The notes: generated by a model from the sequence alone, not told the origin. Shown: positions 12,337 through 24,378, numbered from the stretch's first letter. The stretch: 64,000 nt of DNA from Atherix ibis (GCA_958298945.1 OY282606.1:26571740-26635739), one strand, 5' to 3'. Numbers and translations: made by a program.

Positions 12337-12444
12337 TTGTATCGATTGTACTTCACATTAAATAAAAAAACATTTGAATTTCCTTAACAATTAGTGTGTT
12401 TTTTTGTTGAAAAGAAATCATATCACTCTAATTAGAAAACCCTT

Positions 12445-14255
12445 TATATGTTGTTTAAACCACAAGTCATACAACATGGCAATTTTTTACTTTATTTTAG
12501 AAAAAGTTTCAATCAAGATTTAGTGATGTCAATTTTTCCTCAAGATCGTACTATTTGACACTGTTCATATTTTGCTTAAAAACTATATAATAAATTATAT
12601 TTAAGCAGATAATTTTAAAAATTTAAGATCATTTAAAAATCAACATTTGTCAAGTGATAGCTAAATTTCAGCCCGAAATGTGTGAAAAAATTATCAAAAA
12701 TTTACTCAAAATGATCGAGTCCTGCAAGAAGATTTGTCGAAAACATTTAAATAAAATGGCAATATTAAAAAAATATAACAAAATAAAAATTTTACGAAAA
12801 TCTTAATTATAAATATATTTTTTTTTAACTTTACTTTTAAAAGCGTAAATTGTATATAATTTTACTTTATGTTTTTTTTTTAGTTAAATTTTTTAATAAA
12901 AATTTAAGTTTTTTTTAACATAAATATCAATATTTTTTTTTTTTTTTTTGCATAAATCAAAATTATGTAAGAATGTGTTAAACATTGGAAACATTTTTCT
13001 CAACATTAAAACAACAAGCTACAAGGTAAATGTTGTTTCGATGTTTACTTGCATGGTCGTCAACGTGTTCGACAACATATCAACAGAATAACTTCCTGAA
13101 TTGTTGAACAGCGCAGGTGGTGGTGGTGTGCTAAAATGTAGATCAGTTTCAGAAGAGAAACTTCTCCTAAAGGTGGAATTAATAATTATTGTAGATTTAT
13201 TTAAGGTGATCGTAACGAAAACAGTATCCTAAAAAGCTTCAGGACATGTTAAAACCAAATGATTTTAGTGGATCTTTCAGACTCTTTTGATCTTCTGTAT
13301 TAGGTACCAGTTGGAAGTGATCCAGACTTTAGGGCAGTTTCCGAAATGAACACTAAACGCAGTGCATACCATTTAGTCCGTCGCCTGACCAATAAATTGC
13401 AATTAGGAGCCGAATCAGTTTCACAAAAACGACATGCTGGGCAATTCTCTTACCATAACTTGTATGAAAGTCAATATCAATAAATTTTCTTCCTTAGATT
13501 TTGCTTCAAATCAAAAACTTGCATCTCATCAATATTAATGACTTTCTGAATTCATATAACATACGTTCATGGTCGGGAATATTTTAATTGTTTTTTTGTG
13601 TGGACTTTTCGTACTACTTCAACTTAAAAATGGGATTTTTGGAATTGCATTAAAATAATTCTCGTTTCGATTAGAAAATAAGAATTATGTATTTATCCAA
13701 ATCATTATGAATAAATATTATAGCTGAAATGACAACGTAATCCTGGAATTGAATGATTCGTAAAATTCACGTCCGATAATAGTTGAGAATTGATTAATCA
13801 TGCGAAAATTTTGCGATTAAATTGCATGACTATTCAACACCAATTGATGAGTTAATTTTTGATTAAAGTTTTTTCTTTTCTACATTTTATTTACTACTCG
13901 TAATTACGATAAAAGGTTTGTACTGAATTTCTTATGGGATATAAGCTTAGTGTATGATAAAAGACACATACCATAATTTCATGACGGATATAAACAATTT
14001 AAAGTAAATTTATAAATAATTGTGAAATTAATGGAAATATAGGAACGTCTCATGGTTTTAGTTTTATTTGTATTAAAATTCATCAAAATATCTTAATTTA
14101 TAAAATATTTTAATAGAAAATCCATTAAAAATAGTAATAATCACCAAAAAAGAGTTTTTTTTTTCATTTTATGCTTTAAGAAATAATTATAACTTTTGAC
14201 GGTTATGTTTCGATTTGTAACCAATGACGCATAAGTTTTCGATTGGTGTTTCTAG
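12445..14255. repeat. AT-rich DNA with a degenerate R1 copy (12450-12860)
   Basis: 12450-12860 aligns by eye with 47880-48200. It has a transposase trace (CCTCAAGATCGTACTATTTG, equivalent to the PRSCDLT motif), then the R1 core CAAAATGATCGAGTCCTGCA and a weak R1 landmark near 12830. 13100-13450 is less AT-rich with no open frame. The remainder is A/T-rich with nothing recognisable. Confidence 0.5.
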
Positions 14256-14325
14256 GAACGGAACAAGGGGATTTGTTTTTGAACAAGGGGATTAGTATCT
14301 TTTTTGAACAAGGAAATGGAACTTT
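14256..14325 (+). repeat. short minisatellite
   Basis: Three imperfect tandem copies of a unit starting GAACAAGGGGATTTGTTTTT, the last diverged to GAACAAGGAAATGG. Too short and diverged for functional inference. Confidence 0.6.
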
Positions 14326-14523
14326 TTATAACAAAAGGAATTGGAATCGACGGTAATTGGAAGGCTTAGTAGAGCATCAGAGTTCCAATCCGTAAGTCCA
14401 AAGGGGTTTCAGTCAGTACAGATTGTGTTTTTTATTCCAGATCGAAGTATTTTTTGAATAACTTTTAAATGAAATATGATTTTTTAACTTATATTCAATT
14501 GGTCAATTATATAGTTTTTAGCA

Positions 14524-15000
14524 TTATGTATGGAATATAATGTCGGTCAAATGCCCGCCTCTGGCCGTGGCGCAAAGTCGAGCCCTTTTAAGAACATTTT
14601 TCATAATATTTTCTCAGACTTCTTGTGTTATTTTAGCAATTTCGTTTCGATTATAGTCCTTAAGCATCAAGGTTGTGATTGGTTTGTTAGTGTACACCTT
14701 TTTGTTTAAGTGTCCTCTTAATATTCGGCCGAGAATTATTTCTCTCAAAATTTGCTTCGTAGCACGAGCTGTGTGCGATGTGACACCACCTTTTTGGAAC
14801 CCCATATTCTATATGCATAAATGATTCAATATCCTACATATCCCGTAACTACTACAGCATTGCCTCCTACATCATAAAAGAAATATGGCCAAATAATGCC
14901 GCCTTTAGTATATCAGTTGAAGGTTTTCAGTACATTGACTTAATTATCGTCTATTATTTGCTTCATCTCCCAGTATATGCATATTTTTAAACACGCTCAA
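14524..15000 (-). pseudogene. D,D41D transposase relic
   Basis: Read on the minus strand, fragments appear in family order: GDEAN (first catalytic motif) near 14985, GGIIWPYFF and GGNAVVV near 14900, GFQKGGVTSHTARATKQIL near 14800, then after an internal deletion KKVYTNKPITT, RNEIAKITQEV and finally TARGGHLTDIIFHT with a stop at 14524. Several stops interrupt it, QQD reads QKG (second catalytic Asp lost), and the third Asp region is deleted. The HTH half is missing. The upper limit is approximate. Confidence 0.65.
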
Positions 15001-16235
15001 TGTTGGACTCATACGGCATATGATTAAGACCCAAAAAGTCACGTAATTTTTTCCGCTTGTTCACAATTCAACAATTATTTAAATAATTTTTTTAAATAAT
15101 TTCTACACATAGTTGCAGCGTTATATGATACATAACAAATTATCTACGACCACTATCTACAACTGTCAAACGCCAACTGACAAATGTCATTCAAACCAAA
15201 ATGGCGGCCAAACAAAATCAACCTGGATCATAAAAAGCACCCTGTATAAAAGTACTTTGATGTCTGTAGTAAGTTTAGAACGTTTTTCTAGAAGTCATAG
15301 TAGTTGTAGGCACCGTCGTTTATTGTCTGTTAAGTCTTGTATGTGGGTTCAATGTCAAGCGTTCGACTAAGTCCAGTATCGAACTTTGGTATATTATGGT
15401 ATGATACTGCCATTAAGGTATATGGTAGGATATAGTTCATTGCAGAGAGTAAAAGTCACGTGGATTGATTTATGTTCATTAATTTTTATTTTCTGGAGGA
15501 TCTGGATTTAAATTTGGAGAATTTCGGAAGCATGTCGGCGTATGTAGCAAAAAAAAAAAAATTGAAACAGATTGGCGCGTATGTAAATATTGTAGAGAAT
15601 GGGTCTAAGTAAACTACCCTGTGGAACATTAGCCAATATCGGAGAGCTTTCGGAGAGTCTTTTTGGAATCGTTTACTTGGAACTGTCGTTTGGAAAGTAC
15701 AGTACTCTTTTCTTTCTCAACAGGATAAATAATAACTAAATATATAATTTAAGATTTATTATAAATTATTTAACTAAAAAAAAATATGCCGATTGGGTGT
15801 TAGAATAGCAGACATTGGATGCTGATTTTTCAAATCGGATTTTTTCTAAGAAATGAGGCTAATTTTTTTTAAGCAATGAGAGGATACGTCAATAATTAAA
15901 TAAGTAAAATTGCAAGATTTTTGAGAATCCTTTAATGACTGTAGGAGAACAATTGTTTTTTCGAAAAGTGTTTATTTCGTTGCTTTCAATTATGAGCTCT
16001 TTGGCTGTATGATAAGTAACTATTTTTTGGTCTAAACATGAAGATTTTCACCTAGAATATATATGGTTTGAATAAAAAAAAGTACCACAAATCACACAAT
16101 ACGTGTATGATAACTTTTGTCTTTATTGTCACCAGAGCGCGTACTTTCAAGATCGTCCGATTTGATGTCATTGGACTTTTGCTTGCAGAACTTTATAAAA
16201 AATTATATTTACTGAGAAATTATGTGTTCAATATA
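15001..16235. other. AT-rich intergenic DNA
   Basis: A short less AT-rich block at 15110-15260 could be the eroded 5' end of the preceding relic. The remainder has no open frame of note. Poly-A runs and R1-like A/T sequence dominate. Confidence 0.4.
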
Positions 16236-16418
16236 CCACCTTGATCAAAAAGTTGTGGCGCTCCCATCGTTCCGCTTTGAGTTTTTTGTTAAGTTGGTAC
16301 ATCTGTTGTTGATATTCTCTCTAAATCTTAGCGTTATAGCTTGACATTTGCAAAAGCTACGTAGCCAAGAGTACATCTATCTCTGTGTGTGTTGGCGAAA
16401 CTTTTTACAATTTTAGAA

Positions 16419-17425
16419 ATGGATTTAAATTTGCAACAACGAGCTTGTATTAAATTTTGCGTAAAAAACGGATTTAATAGTGCGCGAACATTAGTAATGT
16501 TGGAAAAGTGTTTCGGCAACGATTCTCTAAAGAAAACGGTCGATTACCAGTGGCACGAGCTCTTCAAAAGTGGTCGTGAGTCAATCGAAGATGATGAACG
16601 CAGTGGTAGACCATCATTGATAAAGTAAAAGAAATGTTGGTCAATAACCGCAAATTAACCATCAGAGAGATAGCGGAGGACTTGAACATTGCCTATGAGA
16701 CCTCAATTTCAGGTGCCAAAAGACCTCAATTTCATGCAAAAAAGAGACCGCGTTGACGTCGCAAAAGACATGATTTGCGAGACTGAATCCGATCCCACAT
16801 TCATCAAAAGGATCATTACTGGAGACGAGACGTTGGTTTATGAGTACGATACGCAATCCAGACATCAGGCAAGTGAATGGCGTTCACCAAATGAGCCGAG
16901 ACTAAAAAAACCACGTCGTTTTCAGTCAAAAAAGAAGGCAATGCTTACGGTTTTCATGGATTACAACGGTGAAGTGGATCATGAATTTTTAGGCCAGAAG
17001 ACCGGACAGTAAACAAAGAGTATTATTTGGGAGTTATGAGACGTTTGCGTGAAGCAATTCGCCGAAAGAGACCTAAATTGTGGGCAGAAAACTCGTGGAT
17101 TTTGAACCATGATAACGCACCGTCGCACAGTGCCATCATTATTCTTAATTTTTTGATGAAAAATGCAATAAATACCATCCAACAACCACCGAATTCACCT
17201 GATTTGGCTCGTTGTGACTTCTTTCTGTTCAATCGAGTTAAAAAAACATTACGGGGAACGCGTTTTAACAGAGAGGAAGTAATGGAAAAATCGCAGGAAG
17301 CACTGATGGACATACCGAAAACCGAATATAAAACATATTTCGAGGATTGGATCAAGCGCTGGTATAAGTGTGTTAACGTCGATGGGGATTACTTTGAAGG
17401 GGACAATATACATTTAGATGAATAA
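16419..17425 (+). pseudogene. mariner transposase of the outer element, broken
   Basis: The ATG at 16419 starts MDLNLQQRACIKFCVKNGFN, an N-terminus also seen in family E. Frame changes occur near 16625, near 16690 and near 17005, and about 35 codons are lost between EDLNIAYE and KRDRVDVAKDM. The first catalytic motif is ITGDETLVYEYD (the usual Trp after GDET is Leu), the second is LNHDNAPSHS, the third is NSPDLARCDFFLF. The last segment runs in one frame from about 17027 to a TGA/TAA near 17425. Not functional. Confidence 0.85.
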
Positions 17426-17432
17426 AGTTGTA

Positions 17433-18706
17433 CGAGGGTCATTCAACAAGTACTTAGCCTCACCACCCGATGGAACTGCAGTCACAAAAGAAATTTACCA
17501 TCGTGCAAAATTGTCAAAGTTTCAGTCGATTCCCTTCATTAGTTTTGTTTTGAGAGCCTTTGAAAGCGAGCGTGTCGGTCGGTTGCACAAAAATGGAAAA
17601 GGAACAATATCGTTCGGTGATTAGATTATTGTTTTTCGAAGGGAAAACGCGCAGCAAAATCAAAGATCGCTTGGATGCTGTGTATGGTGACTTTTCTCCT
17701 TCGATGGCGACCGTTAAGAATTGGTTCAATGAGTTTGTTCGTGGCCGCACGTCGGTTTTTGATGAGCCACGCCCAGGTGCCCCGAAAACGGCCGCCACGG
17801 AGGAAAACGTTAAAAAAGTCCACGATCTCGTGTTGGCAGACCGTCGATTGAAGATTCACGAGATAGCTGAGACTGTGGGCATCGCAGTAGGAACGGTGCA
17901 TCATATTCTACAAGAAGAACTGGGCATGAGAAAGCTGTCGGCGCGATGGGTGCCGCGTTTGCTCACACCGGAAAACAAGCGCAACCGTGAGATCACATCG
18001 GCGACGTGTTTGGCGCTGTTTCAGCGCAATCCAGCGGAGTTCTTGTGTCGTTTCGTGACCGTCGACGAAACATGGTTCACTGGTACACACCAGAGACCAA
18101 GAAACAGTCGAAACAGTGGACTTCACCCGGCGAACGTGCTCAGAAGAAGGCGAAGACTGTTCGATCGGCCGGAAAGGTGATGGCCACCGTTTTCTGGGAT
18201 TCACAAGGTGTGATCCACATCGATTACCTCGAGAAGGGTAAAATAATCATGGGGCGCTACTATGGTGACTTATTGGGCCGATTTGACGTCGAATTGAAGA
18301 AAAAGCGGCCCCGCTTTGCGAAGAAAAAAGTTCTGTTCCACCACGACAACGCGCCGGCTCACACCTCCGCCATCGCCATGGCCAAATTGGTCGAATTGCG
18401 CTACGAATTGCTGCCCCATCCACCGTACTCTCCAGATTTGGCCCCTTGTGACTACTTTTTGTTTCCAAACCTGAAAAAATCACTCGCCGGGAAAAGATTT
18501 GGGTCGAATGAGGAGGTCATCGTCGCCACGGAGGCCTATTTTGCTTCCCTCGAGAAAATGTATTTTTTGGACGGGTTAAAAAAGTTCGAGCATCGCTGGG
18601 CCAACTGTATCGAGCTAGAAGGAGATTATGTGGAAAAATAAATTGCCACCTTTCCAAAATTTTTCGTTTTTCTTTTGTAGGCTAAGTACTTGTTGAATGA
18701 CCTTCG
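17433..18706 (+). mobile_element. irritans-type mariner, copy 1 (nested)
   Basis: The termini CGAGGGTCATTCAACAAGTA and its inverse (TACTTGTTGAATGACCTTCG) are nearly perfect, and TA flanks both sides (17431-17432, 18707-18708). Length 1274 bp. It is nearly identical at the nucleotide level to the copies at 20303 and 59438 and is inserted in the 3' region of an older mariner. Confidence 0.93.
17593..18641 (+). pseudogene. irritans-type mariner transposase, single frameshift
   Basis: Same gene as the intact copy at 59613. It starts MEKEQYRSVIRLLFFEGKT and continues through the HTH domains. Just after the first catalytic motif VDETW, one base is missing (CATGGTTCAC against CATGGATTCAC in the intact copy, near 18075), so the rest lies in another frame. 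That frame is open to 18641 and contains LFHHDNAPAHTS and YSPDLAPCDYFLF. Apart from this lesion the gene looks full length, so inactivation is recent. Confidence 0.9.
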
Positions 18707-18756
18707 TATTTTTAATTTTCAGAATAAATTCCGGTAACTTTTTGATCAAGATGGTA

Positions 18757-20237
18757 CACAAATGACAATTTTGATGTAATATTAAAAAAGAAAAATATGA
18801 AAATTTAAATTTAATATAATTTTTCTATATAAAAATTGGATTATCCTTTATTTGTTAAATTATAATATTTTATGTACTCATTTATATTTTATCTGAAAAC
18901 GTTTTTTAACTTTGTAAAAATATTATTTGCAAAGATATTTTGTAAAATTTTATCAATACAATATATTGCAAATCACTAAAAAGACTCTTTAAAAGTAACC
19001 GAACAATTTGCGTGAATAAATACGATTTCTTGTTTGATAACTAAAATATGAAAAAAGATACTTTTTTGATAATAATTAAATATATTTAACCAATCAGTAG
19101 CTGGAAGGCATTATTCATTTTCCTCCAAGAAAAAAAAAATATCAACTTATTCTTCTATATAGACAATAAAGGATATTTAGTAAGGATCGATATCAATAGA
19201 ATATTTTGTTGAATCTATCAAGTACAAGTACTTTTAGATAGAAATTAATTTTGTATTGCAAGTACTTAAGTTCATAGTGTATCGGAATGAATCATTTTAC
19301 CATTTTGAAGAGTCTTTATTCAACTAGATCAATCATAATTATGTAAAAAGCTTACAATTCGATCGTGGTAGGCGTAGGTCGATTCGCCAATCCCTTAATC
19401 TTGGCGGACAATTGAAATATCTTCTGTAAAGAGCATTTCGATATTGGATCTTTTCATTTAGCCATTCAATTCGGATTGTATTGTTAGGATCGACACTTTA
19501 AGTTCCAGAAATTCTATAGTTCTTGAGTTAGTGCTAACCTGTCTTTGGCTGTTGGACCAAGGTACCGATCGAATACAATTGGAGATACTTTGCCGTGCGT
19601 TGCTATTCATTGGAATCGATTTCACTGCATATGCCCGCATTATGAATTGCGAAATTCCTTCTAAAACCCAGTAATTGCACAAAAGGTGTATAGCGGCATT
19701 GTTAGAATAGTACATAATTTGATAAGGTATTCGGGAAGTAACAATGCAAAAGGACAGCATAGAAGCGGATAACTGCATTGGGCTCCAATATTCTTTCTTC
19801 AGTGCACTTGCATACCAATACGGCAACTATTTATATAAGAAAAGGTGTGTACGTATTTAACTGGCATGGCAAATATTATCTGAATAACAATAACCGCTGA
19901 AAATAATGATAATAATAATCTGTGGCAAGAGGAGGATTAAAATACCATAAACTTGACATCTTCTTAAGAAAGTTGGTATCGTTCCGTTTGGGGAGATCTT
20001 TGTTCAAGCAATTCACCTATGACTGGCTGATGGCTGTCTTTTTACAACGAACATTGCTTATTATTATACTCATAAAAAGTAGATGTCATGGTTTTTTTTT
20101 CATTTGTTTGATTTTATTTTTTTATGTCAATATCAAAAGGTGTAAGTTTTGTTTATTCAGAAAAAATTCTGAAAGAATTTGAAAGAACTGCATACTCATT
20201 TTAGATTGAAAGCCAGAAAAACCTAAAATTGTTTTAT
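18757..20237. other. AT-rich DNA; one unassigned minus-strand open frame
   Basis: An R1 trace lies near 18830. On the minus strand 19826-19458 is open for 122 codons; the first ATG is at about 19778, leaving about 106 residues. It has hydrophobic and Ser/Asn-rich parts (NNAAIHLLCNYWVLEG, SVPWSNSQRQ) but no domain that I can name. The rest is A/T-rich. Confidence 0.3.
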
Positions 20238-20294
20238 ATATCTAGAAAAACCTAATAATAATTATCAATACTATTATTAGGTTTTTCTAGATAT
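20238..20294. repeat. perfect 23-bp inverted repeat (hairpin)
   Basis: Arms 20238-20260 and 20272-20294 are exact reverse complements (ATATCTAGAAAAACCTAATA and onward) around an 11-nt A/T loop. It ends nine bases before the irritans copy at 20303. It could be a tiny foldback element or a break-repair palindrome. Confidence 0.85.
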
Positions 20295-20302
20295 TGTATA
20301 TA

Positions 20303-21578
20303 CGAGGGTTATTCTACAAGTACTTAGCCTCACCGCCCAATGGAACTGCTGTCACAAAAGAAATTTATTATCGTACAGTACATTCTTTTAGTAGCCTACT
20401 GTCAAAGTTTCAGTCGATTCCCTTTATTAGTTTTTTATTGACAGCCTTTGAAAGCGAGCGTGTCGGTCGGTTGCACAAAAATGGAAAAAGAACAATATCG
20501 TTCGGTGATTAGATTCTTGTTTTTCGAAAAGAAAACGCGCAGCGAAATCAAAGATCGCTTGGATGCTGTGTATGGTGACTCTTCTCCTTCGATGGCGACC
20601 GTCAAGAAATGGTTCAATGAGTTTGTTCGTGGCCGCACGTCGGTTTTTGATGAGCCACGCCCAGGTGCCCCGAAAACAGCTGCTACGGAGGAAAATGTTA
20701 AAAAAGTCCACGATCTCGTGTTGGCAGACCGTCGATTGAAGGTTCACGAGATAGCTGAGACTGTGGGCATCGCAGTAGGAACGGTGCATCATATTCTACA
20801 CGAAGAACTGGGCATGAGAAAGCTGTTGGCGCGATGGGTAATGCGTTTGCTCATACCGGAAAACAAGCGCAACCGTGAGACCACATCGGCGACGTGTTTG
20901 GCGCTGTTTCAGCGCAATCCAGCGGAGTTCTTGCGTCGTTTCGTGACCGTGCATGGTACACACCAGAGACCAAGGAACAGTCGAAACAGTGGACTTCACC
21001 CGGCGAACATGCTCCGAAGAAGGCGAAGACTGTTCGATCGGCAGGAAAGGTGATGGCCACCGTTTTCTGGGATTCACAAGGTGTGATCCACATCGATTAC
21101 CTCGAGAAGGGTAAAACAATCATGGGGCGCTACTATGCTAACTTATTGGGCCGATTTAACGTCGAATTGAAGAAAAAGCGGCCCCGCTTTGCGAAGAAAA
21201 AAGTGCTGTTCCACCACGACAACACGCCGACTCATACCTCCGCCGTCTCCATGGCCAAATTGGTCGAATTGCGCTACGAATTGCTGCCCCATCCACCGTA
21301 CTCTCCAGATTTGGCCCCTTGTGACTACTTTTTGTTTCCAAACCTGAAAAAATCACTCGCCGGGAATAGATTTGGGTCGAATGAGGAGGTCTTCGTCGCC
21401 ACGGAGGCCTATTTTGCTTCCCTCGAGAAAATGTATTTTTTGGACGAGTTAAAAAAGTTAGAGCATCGCTGGACCAAGTGTATCGAGCTTGAAGGAGATT
21501 ATGTAAAAAAATAAATTGTCACCTTTCCAAAATTTTCGTTTTTCTTTTGTAGGCTAAGTACTTGTTGAATGACCCTCG
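20303..21578 (+). mobile_element. irritans-type mariner, copy 2
   Basis: The termini CGAGGGTTATTCTACAAGTA and TACTTGTTGAATGACCCTCG are inverted, with TA at 20301-20302 and 21579-21580. Length 1276 bp. The sequence is nearly identical to copies 1 and 3, but the left terminus has two substitutions relative to the right. Confidence 0.93.
20481..21514 (+). pseudogene. irritans-type mariner transposase lacking the first catalytic Asp
   Basis: It starts MEKEQYRSVIRFLFFEKKT. Compared with the intact copy, 16 nt are lost around 20950-20957 (ACCGTGCATGGTACAC against a 32-nt stretch encoding VDETWIHW). This deletes the first catalytic Asp and shifts the frame. The remaining two thirds are open in the other frame to a TAA at 21514 and keep FHHDNTPTHTS and YSPDLAPCDYFLF. 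Not functional. Confidence 0.9.
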
Positions 21579-21580
21579 TA

Positions 21581-23519
21581 AAGTACTAATAGATGATAAT
21601 TTTAATGTTAAACCTACAGTCTAGACAACGTTTCAACTGGAAAAGCCCATACATTGGTGGCATTAAATTTTTATCAAATACAAACTTGGATTATCATTCT
21701 TTTATATGTAACAGAAAAAAAGAAATTTCATAAATCAAATAAATTCTATTCGTACGAAGAGATTCTCGAAGGATAAAAGTTCCATGCTCTGTTGAAGTTC
21801 ATCGTTGCACATTTTTCAATTCTGACTAGAAGCCACAGTCCCGTGCATCAACACAGCTATTCTTGGTTATTATTGTTAGTTACCTGCTTGGTATTTATTT
21901 ACCTTGAAAGGCTTTACAAAGGTGAACAAAAAAGCTGATAATGACCAACAGATAGAAGAGATTTTGCAGGGGATCAAAAAAATTTTCGCAATTTACACTC
22001 TTATAATTTTATTGTTCAACAAAATCAAAAAAAAAACACTATTTAGTCTTACTGTCAGCTTATAAATTGGAAATTTAAACAATTTTTTTCCATAGTCATT
22101 TGTGTATTTAGAATTTGTTTCTCTTCAAACTATCGTAATAAATCGCATTCAAAGATGACATTTCTTAAATGATTTATAAAAAAATATTGTAAATTATTTA
22201 TTTTGATTAATAATTGGAATTTGATAATATTTTTTTATCAATTTATAGAAAATTCTATTATAGTTTTGTGTAGTAAATTTTTTTTGTATAAAAAAATTAA
22301 AAAGAAACAAGAGCTCTTTGTCAAATGGTCTCAAAGTTGTGGTCCTCTAAAGTCACCCTTAACTCATGTCTAAGGGATTTACTACTCGATTTTTTTTTAA
22401 TATAAAAGAATTTTCATAGTTTTTTAATATGAAATTTTCTATTTAATAGATTGATAAGAATTTCAGGTAGGTCAGCTACTTTAAGTGAACTTATAAAGGT
22501 ATTAAAGTACCAATATTCAAACTTTACAATAATTCAACTAAATGGACGTTAGGAAATATGATATATTATGACTAAGAACAAATTATCTGTCCAAGTTCAT
22601 TAGATCTATCTATTATGTGGTAATTGCACAGATTTCTTCTATGATCCATCTTAGATAGTGATTATGACAGTCTAAAGGCATTCGTAGCCTAACAGAACGT
22701 AGAAGACATTCAGAATAATCAGAATGATAAAAATTGCATTCCATCTGTTCGCAATTTATTCTATTTCCGGCAGTTGGCTGCTTCATTTCTATATAGACTC
22801 TATAATATATTATAAAACAGGAAGAAATTAGGTATTTTGTAGAAATGCAATCTGAAGATTATCTGTACTTCTGCCTATTTAATATTACTTTACGAAGACA
22901 TTAATCAGTTGACTTATACTATGTTGATTTGTAGACAAACTAAACTCTTTGTAATGTTGGCTGTATTGTTAAAGTATCTATTTCATCCGAAATAAAATAC
23001 TACCTTTTTAGTTATTTATTAATTCTATTCCAATAGTAAAGATCTTTATTTTTTAGTCATCCAATAGTATCTATTTCAGTTATTCAATTGAAAAAAGTAA
23101 AACTTCTCATGGAATTTTCATAAATATAAATTGAAATTGTTTATATTATTTAAAAAGGATTATTAAAAAAAAACCTATCTAATTTATGATTTGGAAAGTT
23201 AAGTCAAATAAAATATAAAGAAAATTTAAATATTGGTAAAAGCTTTTTTATTATATTACTTAAATTTTGTAACTATGTAAAATATATAAAATTATTTAAA
23301 TGGTTTTCACGAGGCTTCTTGCAGGACTCGCTCCGATTGGGGTAATTTTTGATGATTTTTTTTTGAAAGTTTCATGCTATTATTAGGTTAGTGCTTAAGT
23401 GATGTTAGGTTTTAAATGATCTAAAGTTTGAATATTTATTAAAATATCGAAATTATGCATCTTTGGAACTTTTTGTGCAACAAACCTAAAATTTGTCTGT
23501 TGTGTAATTTGTGGTGCTA
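21581..23519. other. AT-rich intergenic DNA
   Basis: No supported gene. A minus-strand R1 trace is seen at about 23160-23400 (ATTTATGATTTGGAAAGT and the inverse core CTTGCAGGACTCG). The rest is A/T-rich. Confidence 0.5.
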
Positions 23520-23521
23520 TA

Positions 23522-24378
23522 CGAGGTCTGTTCAAAATGTAAGCGAATTTTGAATTTTCGCGGGTTGGGTATCTTCGATTTTCGATTTTTTGTGGCGTTA
23601 TGTTGGTACTCATGTCTCTCACTTATGCCGACTAGTTCGGCCATTTCGAATGTTCAGTTAATTTTTGAGAGCTGCTTGGCTTGCACGTGTTTTGCCTCGT
23701 CCTCGATTTTTGCCCATTCCAAAAAATGGATCAGAGAATCTGTTTCGAGAACAAGAAAAAGTCACAGAGGGCAAAATCTGGGGAATACGGTGGCTACTGC
23801 ATTATTATTGTGTTGTTTTTGGCCAAAAATTCGCACACAAGCAACGATGCGTGAGCAGGGGCTTTATCATGGTGCAAATGCCAATTTTTGTTCTTCCACA
23901 AATCCGGGCGTTTCTGGAGGATTGCCTCGCGCAACTTGCGTATAACTTACAGGTAATATTCCTTATTGATTGTTTTACCCTGTGGTAAGAACTCATGATG
24001 CACCACGCCCCTGCAATCGAAGAAAACTGTAAGCAAAACCTTCACATTCAACCGAACTTGCCGCGCTTTTTTCGGTCTTGGCTCGTGCGGCAACTTCCAT
24101 TGGGATGGTTGAGCTTTGGTTTCCACGTCATAACCATAAACCCATGATTCGTCACCAGTTATGACCCTCTGAAGCAAATTTGTGTCGTCGTGGACAGAGT
24201 CCAACAGCTCTTTAACAATGTTATTGCGATGCTGTTTTTGGTCGAAATTGAGCAAAATCGAAGACGATTGACAGCTGTCAAAAATTAACTGAATATTCAA
24301 AATGGCCGAACTTGTCGGTATAAGTGAGAGAAAAAAAAATCGAAAATCGAATATACGTAACACGCGGAAATTCAAAAT
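23522..24378 (-). mobile_element. family-E mariner copy 1, rearranged with 5' ends at both sides
   Basis: The left part (23522-23735) is the family's 5' end in plus orientation: terminus CGAGGTCTGTTCAAAATG after TA, leader, and start codon region ATGGATCAGAGAATCTGT. At about 23736 it switches to the minus-strand coding core, which continues to another copy of the 5' leader (CAAAATGGCCGAACTTGTCG) ending near 24378 without terminus. The natural 3' end is missing. The element is therefore an inverted chimera. Confidence 0.7.
23740..24260 (-). pseudogene. family-E transposase core, broken
   Basis: On the minus strand the frame runs from LLNFDQKQHRNNIVKELL through VITGDESWVYGYD (first catalytic Asp) and VVHHEFLPQGKTINKEYYL to a stop at 23947. 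It resumes after stops with a degenerate second motif (LHHDKAPAHAS, the HDN Asn replaced by Lys) and CDFFLFSK, where the rearrangement point lies. The helix-turn-helix half and the C-terminus are gone. Confidence 0.8.

Larger units (their letters stand above)
11056..12444 (+). mobile_element. Tc1/mariner element with D,D41D transposase
   Basis: The termini AAGGGTTTTCTAATAAGAGT (from 11056) and its inverse ending at 12444 are nearly identical over about 30 bp, followed on both sides by a GATATGATTTCTT extension. The left end is elaborated by foldback and tandem copies of the subterminal sequence to about 11190. No clean TA duplication is seen at the left because the element directly abuts the A-rich tail of the retroelement. 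At the right, TATA follows the terminus. Confidence 0.8.
16236..18754 (+). mobile_element. mariner element interrupted by a nested irritans mariner
   Basis: The left terminus CCACCTTGATCAAAAAGTTG (16236) matches the inverse of the right terminus CTTTTTGATCAAGATGG ending at 18754, with TA at 16234-16235 and 18755-18756. The element's own sequence is 16236-17430 plus about 18709-18754. The second irritans element sits in its 3' untranslated region between TA dinucleotides, so the outer element must be older. Confidence 0.85.
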
